DNA of 64,000 nucleotides from assembly GCF_004123845.1 (NCBI RefSeq), contig NZ_NBDP01000003.1, positions 1-64,000 of the forward strand. Reading direction: 5' to 3'. Positions 59,779 through 64,000 of this stretch are shown here, one piece after another. The notes beneath the pieces are model-generated. The model saw nothing but the letters and a program-made list of their open reading frames with translations, had not been told where the DNA came from and did not search any database. Within the stretch, counting starts at the first letter, position 1. Every line of letters starts with the position of its first letter. Both the position numbers and the translations under genes were made by a program. The DNA is from Allobosea sp. Tri-44. GTDB lineage: Bacteria > Pseudomonadota > Alphaproteobacteria > Rhizobiales > Beijerinckiaceae.

Positions 59779-60498
59779 TCAGACGGCGAGATAGCCGCCG
59801 TCGACCGGCAGGACCGCGCCGGTGACGAAGCGGGCGGCGTCAGAGAGCAGGAACAGCACCGCGCCGCCGACATCGCTCGGATCGCCCCAGCGGTTCATCG
59901 GCGTACGCGACAGGATCGGCGCGGAGCGCGCCGCATCCTCGACGAGGGGCTTGGTCAGTTCGGTCGCGATCCAGCCCGGCGCGACGGCGTTGACGCGGAT
60001 GCCGTCCTGCGCCCAGGCGGCAGCGAGCGACTTGGTCAACTGGCCGACGCCGCCCTTCGAGGCCGAATAGCCCGGCGCATAGGCCGAGCCGTGGAAGGTC
60101 AGCATCGAGGCGGTGTTGACGATCGCGCCCTTGGCGAGCGCGAGCTTCTCCTTCGCCGCCAGGCACATCCGCATCGTGCCGGTGAGATTGACCTCGATCG
60201 TCAGCCGGAAGGCCTCGATCTCGAACTCCTTGCCGCCGCGCTGGATCATGCCGGCGCAGTTGACCAGCGCGTCGATGCGCTCGCAAGCAGCGACGATCGC
60301 TGCCACCTGCGCATCACTGGTGACATCGAGCCTGGCATGGCGGATCGCGGCATGGGCGGGCGTGGCCGCGACCTCGTCCTCGGTGAGGCCGGTGGCGAGG
60401 ACCTGGTAGCCGGCCTGAGCAAGCGCGAGCGCAGTGCCGGCGCCGATACCGCGGGTGCCACCGGTGACGAGGGCGAGGGGGGAGGAGGAGACTGTCAT
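59779..60498 (-). CDS. SDR family oxidoreductase
   Basis: A 239-residue classical SDR: TGGTRGIGAGTALAL near residue 12, NCAGMIQRGG near 82, catalytic Ser in NTASMLTFHGSAYAPG and Tyr-Lys in YSASKGG near 143, then RVNAVAPGWI and VTGAVLPVDGGYLAV. It is an NAD(P)-dependent cytoplasmic oxidoreductase, substrate unknown. It precedes the cupin gene on the same strand; together they could act on an aromatic or sugar-derived ketone. It diverges from icd across about 220 bases. Confidence 0.9.
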   Translation of the reverse strand: MTVSSSPLALVTGGTRGIGAGTALALAQAGYQVLATGLTEDEVAATPAHAAIRHARLDVTSDAQVAAIVAACERIDALVNCAGMIQRGGKEFEIEAFRLTIEVNLTGTMRMCLAAKEKLALAKGAIVNTASMLTFHGSAYAPGYSASKGGVGQLTKSLAAAWAQDGIRVNAVAPGWIATELTKPLVEDAARSAPILSRTPMNRWGDPSDVGGAVLFLLSDAARFVTGAVLPVDGGYLAV

Positions 60499-60716
60499 GC
60501 CTCCAATCTAAATCGGTTCGCAGAGTTGCCAACTGCGCCGGAGGACGGGGCGCCCTGCGTCCGCGCGATCGGCAGGGTTGCTTGCTCGCTGAGTGTTGCC
60601 CAAAAGGCCGGCTTCCCCCTTGGAGCGGAACCCGCTAGGAAGCGCGCGGGCCGGCGGCAGCGGTTATGCTGTTGCCTGCAATCGTTCCAGACTGGCCAGA
60701 GCAGGGGTCGTATCAC

Positions 60717-61931
60717 ATGAGCAAGATCAAGGTCGCCAACCCGGTCGTCGACATGGACGGCGACGAGATGACCCGCATCATCTGGCAGAAGATCAAGGAC
60801 ACGCTGATCTTCCCCTATCTCGATCTCGAACTCGATTATTACGACCTCTCGGTCGAGAACCGCGACGCGACCGACGATCAGGTCACGATCGACGCCGCCA
60901 ACGCCACCAAGAAGCACGGCGTCGCAGTGAAGTGCGCCACGATCACGCCCGACGAAGGGCGCGTGAAGGAATTCAACCTCAAGTCGATGTGGAAGTCGCC
61001 GAACGGCACGATCCGCAACATCCTCGGCGGCGTGATCTTCCGCGAGCCGATCATCTGCAAGAACGTCCCGCGCCTGGTGCCGGGCTGGACCCAGCCGATC
61101 GTCATCGGCCGCCATGCCTATGGCGACCAGTATCGCGCGACCGACTTCAAGTTCCCCGGCAAGGGCACGCTCTCGATCAAGTTCGTCGGCGAGGACGGCA
61201 ACGTCATCGAGAAGGAGGTCTTCAAGGCTCCCGAGGCCGGCGTCGCCATGGCGATGTACAACCTCGACGACTCGATCCGCGACTTCGCCCGGGCCTCGCT
61301 TAACTATGGCCTGCTGCGCAAGTACCCGGTCTATCTCTCGACGAAGAACACCATCCTCAAGACCTATGACGGACGCTTCAAGGACATCTTCGAGGAGACC
61401 TACCAGAACGAGTTCAAGGCCGAGTTCGACAAGCTCGGCATCACCTATGAGCACCGTCTGATCGACGACATGGTGGCGTCGGCGATGAAGTGGTCGGGCG
61501 GCTATGTCTGGGCCTGCAAGAACTACGATGGCGACGTGCAGTCCGACACGGTGGCGCAGGGCTTCGGCTCGCTCGGCCTGATGACCTCGGTGCTGATGAC
61601 GCCGGATGGCAAGACCGTCGAGGCCGAAGCCGCCCACGGCACGGTGACCCGCCATTATCGCGAGCACCAGAAGGGCAAGGAGACCTCGACCAACTCGATC
61701 GCCTCGATCTTCGCCTGGTCGCGTGGCCTCAGCCACCGCGCCAAGCTCGACGACAACGCCGAGCTCGCCAAGTTCGCCAGCCTGCTCGAGAAGGTCACGG
61801 TCGATACCGTCGAGGCCGGCGACATGACCAAGGACCTGGCGCTCTTGGTCGGCCCCGACCAGAAGTTCCTCTCGACCACCGGCTTCCTCGACAAGGTCAG
61901 CGAGAACCTGCGCAAGGCGATGGCCGCGTAA
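60717..61931 (+). CDS. icd: NADP-dependent isocitrate dehydrogenase
   Basis: A 404-residue eukaryote-like (type II) NADP isocitrate dehydrogenase. Motifs include [33 protein letters not shown], the substrate-binding [13 protein letters not shown] near residue 95, the metal site [34 protein letters not shown] near 245, and [31 protein letters not shown]. It converts isocitrate to 2-oxoglutarate with NADPH in the TCA cycle. It is monocistronic, with a strong terminator 27 bases after the stop. Confidence 0.97.
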   Translation: MSKIKVANPVVDMDGDEMTRIIWQKIKDTLIFPYLDLELDYYDLSVENRDATDDQVTIDAANATKKHGVAVKCATITPDEGRVKEFNLKSMWKSPNGTIRNILGGVIFREPIICKNVPRLVPGWTQPIVIGRHAYGDQYRATDFKFPGKGTLSIKFVGEDGNVIEKEVFKAPEAGVAMAMYNLDDSIRDFARASLNYGLLRKYPVYLSTKNTILKTYDGRFKDIFEETYQNEFKAEFDKLGITYEHRLIDDMVASAMKWSGGYVWACKNYDGDVQSDTVAQGFGSLGLMTSVLMTPDGKTVEAEAAHGTVTRHYREHQKGKETSTNSIASIFAWSRGLSHRAKLDDNAELAKFASLLEKVTVDTVEAGDMTKDLALLVGPDQKFLSTTGFLDKVSENLRKAMAA

Positions 61932-61957
61932 GCGGCCCGCGACTTGTCCGCGACACG

Positions 61958-61986
61958 AAGCCCGGCCGGTCTGGCCGGGCTTTTTT
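61958..61986 (+). terminator. Intrinsic terminator of icd
   Basis: AGCCCGGCC-GGTCT-GGCCGGGCT is a perfect 9-bp stem with a 5-base loop, followed by TTTTT. Confidence 0.93.
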
Positions 61987-62096
61987 GTGTATGGCCGGTG
62001 GCTGGGCAGACGGCCCATGACCGCAATCTCGCCTCGGGATAGCGCTGGGACAGCGCCAGAGCCTGGGCCTGCAAGGTCCAGCGGTTGAACCGTCTC

Positions 62097-62474
62097 CTAG
62101 GGCGTTAGAAGCTTGGCCAGGATCGCGGCGATATCGGCAGGGGTGAAGGGTTTATTGATCCGTGGAGCGGATTGCAGCGCGTCAGTGGCGAGATCAAGGG
62201 TGCCGTACCCGGTCACTACGACGAACGGTATACCACGATCGGCGAGCTCCGCGGCGATGGGGGCGCTGCTCGTTCCGGCGAGATTGGCGTCGAGGAGGAC
62301 GGCATCCATGCGCTCACTAGCGATCGTCGCGATCGCCGCGGGAACCGTCGGCGCCGGGCCCACGACCACATAGCCCAGATCTTCGAGCGTCACGGTGATG
62401 TATTCGGCGATCAGATATTCGTCTTCGACGACGAGGATGCGGCGCTCTGCGCCGGGCGATGGATCAGCAGACAT
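62097..62474 (-). CDS. Stand-alone response-regulator receiver protein
   Basis: A 125-residue CheY-like receiver domain with no output domain. Acidic residues lie in ILVVEDEYLIAEY (16-19), the phosphoacceptor is Asp62 in VLLDANLAG, the switch Thr is in VVVTGYG, and the Lys in RINKPFTP. It begins one base after the stop of the histidine kinase gene upstream, so the two form one two-component unit. Such receivers in Hyphomicrobiales act in phosphorelays or as phosphate sinks; the downstream target is unknown. Confidence 0.92.
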   Translation of the reverse strand: MSADPSPGAERRILVVEDEYLIAEYITVTLEDLGYVVVGPAPTVPAAIATIASERMDAVLLDANLAGTSSAPIAAELADRGIPFVVVTGYGTLDLATDALQSAPRINKPFTPADIAAILAKLLTP

Positions 62475-62475
62475 C

Positions 62476-64000
62476 CTACGACTCCTCGCCGGGTGCGATC
62501 GCGCTTGTCGCGTTCACTGCATCCTTGAGGGGAAAAGCAATGGTCGCAAGAAGTCCCTCGGGCCGGAAATCGAGGATTGCCTCACCCCGCAGCTCGTGGC
62601 GCACGCTTCCCTTGATGAAGCGGGTTCCCTGGCCGACCCGACCAGGCGCAGACACAGCCGGTCCGCCACTTTCCGTCCAGGTAAGTTCAAAGCGCGGGTT
62701 ACCGCCGTTCGTCTCGATGCGCCAACCAATCGAAACCAAGCCGGCGTCGGTCGACAACGCGCCGTATTTGAGCGCGTTGGTCGCCAGCTCGTGCAGCATC
62801 AACGTCAGCGATTGGCTTACGACCGGCTCGAAGTCGACGAGCGGGCCTTCGGCAATCTCGATGCGGCCATTGATCCTGAACGGCTCGAGCGCCTGGCCGA
62901 CGATGCGACCCAGCGCGACATGCCGAAAGCCGCCCTTCAACGCGATGTCGTGCGCGCGGCCGAGCGCCTGGAGGCGGCCGGTAAAGGCTTTGCCGAATTC
63001 CTCGACCGTTCCGCTGCTGCTGAGCGTCTGAGCTGCCAACGACTGAACCACCATGAGCGAATTCTTCACCCGGTGGCTGAGCTCGGCGATAAGCATCTCG
63101 CGATGCAGCTCTGCCTGCTTTCGCTCTGTCATATCGTTGAATGCCAGCAAAATAAAATCGGGTCGGTCGCCGTAGCCGAGGATCCGCTGGGCATTCAGCG
63201 CCATCCAGCGGCGGCCGATTTGTGGAAAGTCATGTTCCACCCCGAAATCGGCGATCCAGCCCGCCGTCGGCAGCAAGTCACCGAGCAGCTTGCGAAGCGC
63301 CGGGATGTCCCATTGGCCGTCGCCCAGCTCGTACACGCGACGTCCCTCGGTCTCCTTCGCGTCGACCTGAAAATATTGGTAGAAGGCCGGATTGGCCGAT
63401 TGAACGCGCAGACCACCATCCAGCACAATCATCGGGTCATGGACCGTCCGCACGATCGCCTGGGCATAGTCACGCGCCTCGGCGATGTGGGATTGCGATC
63501 GTTCCAGTTCGGTTACATCGACGAAACTCGCAACCGCGCCAGCGATACGGTTGTCGCCGGTGCGATAAGGCTGCACGCGAAGCGAATAGGAACGGCCATT
63601 ATCGGCACGAATCGTCTCTTCGGACATGGCAAGCTTGTCTATCGCCTCGCGCGCTTTGCCGACGAGATCGCCATCGACGAACTTCTGCGCGAGATTGGCG
63701 ATCGGCCGCCCGATATCGGCATCGATCACGTCGAACAGTCGGCTCACCGCGGGCGTGTACCATTTTATCCGCGTATGTGTGTCGAGGAAAATCGTCGCGA
63801 TGTCGTTGCCTGACAGCAGATTGCGAAGATCATCGCCGGTCTCGTCGAGCTCGGCCACCTTGTGCTCAAGCTCGGTGTTGACCGCGTTGAGCTCCTCATT
63901 GAGCGACTGTAGTTCCTCTTTGGACGATTCAAGCTCCTCATTGGTCGCCTGGAGTTCCTCGTTGACGCTGGTGGCCTCCTCATTTGCGGCCTTCAGCTCC
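62476..64000 (-). CDS. PAS-HWE sensor histidine kinase, C-terminal part (partial)
   Basis: The frame is open to the window edge, so the N-terminus is missing. What is seen, in order: a heptad-like coiled coil with NEELQATNEELESSKEEL, two PAS domains (from LLSGNDIATIFLDTHTRI and AIVRTVHDPMIVLDGGLR), then an HWE-type kinase with phosphoacceptor His in ELSHRVKNSLMVVQSLAAQT and an ATPase domain (LMLHELATNALKYGA, GQGTRFIKGSVRHELRGE). That coiled coil before PAS typically follows a CheB-CheR fusion, so the whole protein may be a CheB/CheR/PAS/HWE hybrid. The receiver gene follows by one base. Confidence 0.9.
   Translation of the reverse strand, partial: ELKAANEEATSVNEELQATNEELESSKEELQSLNEELNAVNTELEHKVAELDETGDDLRNLLSGNDIATIFLDTHTRIKWYTPAVSRLFDVIDADIGRPIANLAQKFVDGDLVGKAREAIDKLAMSEETIRADNGRSYSLRVQPYRTGDNRIAGAVASFVDVTELERSQSHIAEARDYAQAIVRTVHDPMIVLDGGLRVQSANPAFYQYFQVDAKETEGRRVYELGDGQWDIPALRKLLGDLLPTAGWIADFGVEHDFPQIGRRWMALNAQRILGYGDRPDFILLAFNDMTERKQAELHREMLIAELSHRVKNSLMVVQSLAAQTLSSSGTVEEFGKAFTGRLQALGRAHDIALKGGFRHVALGRIVGQALEPFRINGRIEIAEGPLVDFEPVVSQSLTLMLHELATNALKYGALSTDAGLVSIGWRIETNGGNPRFELTWTESGGPAVSAPGRVGQGTRFIKGSVRHELRGEAILDFRPEGLLATIAFPLKDAVNATSAIAPGEES

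Overview
The window is GC-rich and gene-dense, with no rRNA, tRNA, CRISPR array, insertion sequence or prophage that I can see. Its gene families point to an alphaproteobacterium of the order Hyphomicrobiales. The markers are flaF/flbT flagellin regulators, fliX, a GAAC-N7-GAAC SOS box, an HWE-type histidine kinase, a membrane urate oxidase PuuD with cytochrome domain, and many short intergenic palindromes. A Bosea-like genus is my best guess from overall feel, not something the sequence proves.

Layout. 1-1875: the 3' end of ftsK, then small hypothetical genes. 1987-9851: a peptide-uptake operon (binding protein, two permeases, M20 peptidase; no ATPase genes), divergent from a LysR regulator whose gene overlaps a SNF2-like helicase. 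9968-12996: a small membrane protein divergent from a radical-SAM plus DUF4130-UdgX DNA repair operon that carries a perfect SOS box. 13049-17179: an SDR, then urate catabolism (PuuE-UraD fusion and UraH, divergent from PuuD). 17362-22316: a YfhO-like membrane protein, ferredoxin-NADP reductase, a GlcG-like protein and a LysM protein. 22539-25755: a TRAP transporter and a rhodanese. 25852-30889: a DUF3829 protein, an orphan CoxL-like molybdenum hydroxylase subunit, cytochrome c' and a diheme cytochrome c. 30926-34012: XRE-cupin regulator, DMT exporter, acetyltransferase and an SDR. 34138-36071: a metallophosphoesterase and glycosyltransferase pair, possibly for phosphate-free lipid remodelling. 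36239-39053: a Kef-type antiporter and a MoxR ATPase. 39028-43430: a lipoprotein, two DUF2975 proteins, a decayed lipoprotein copy, XRE, an ABA4-like protein and TetR. 43431-46444: SixA, YcjX and YcjF-like proteins.

46600-59134 is a flagellar cluster: flgE-flgK-flgL on the plus strand, then flaF, flbT, two flagellins, a FlaG-like protein, flgN, flgJ and flgI on the minus strand, and fliX divergent from flgI. The flgE and flgI promoters each carry a sigma-54 -24/-12 element, with a CGGCA-N5-TGCCG palindrome about 120 bases upstream. This matches the Caulobacter FlbD/FliX control scheme. 59135-64000: a cupin, an SDR, NADP isocitrate dehydrogenase with a clean terminator, and a receiver plus HWE-kinase pair running off the window end.

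The strongest candidates for further study are the SOS-boxed radical-SAM/UdgX operon, the LysR-SNF2 gene overlap, the orphan CoxL-cytochrome set, and the partly duplicated lipoprotein/DUF2975 locus with its bidirectional promoter.
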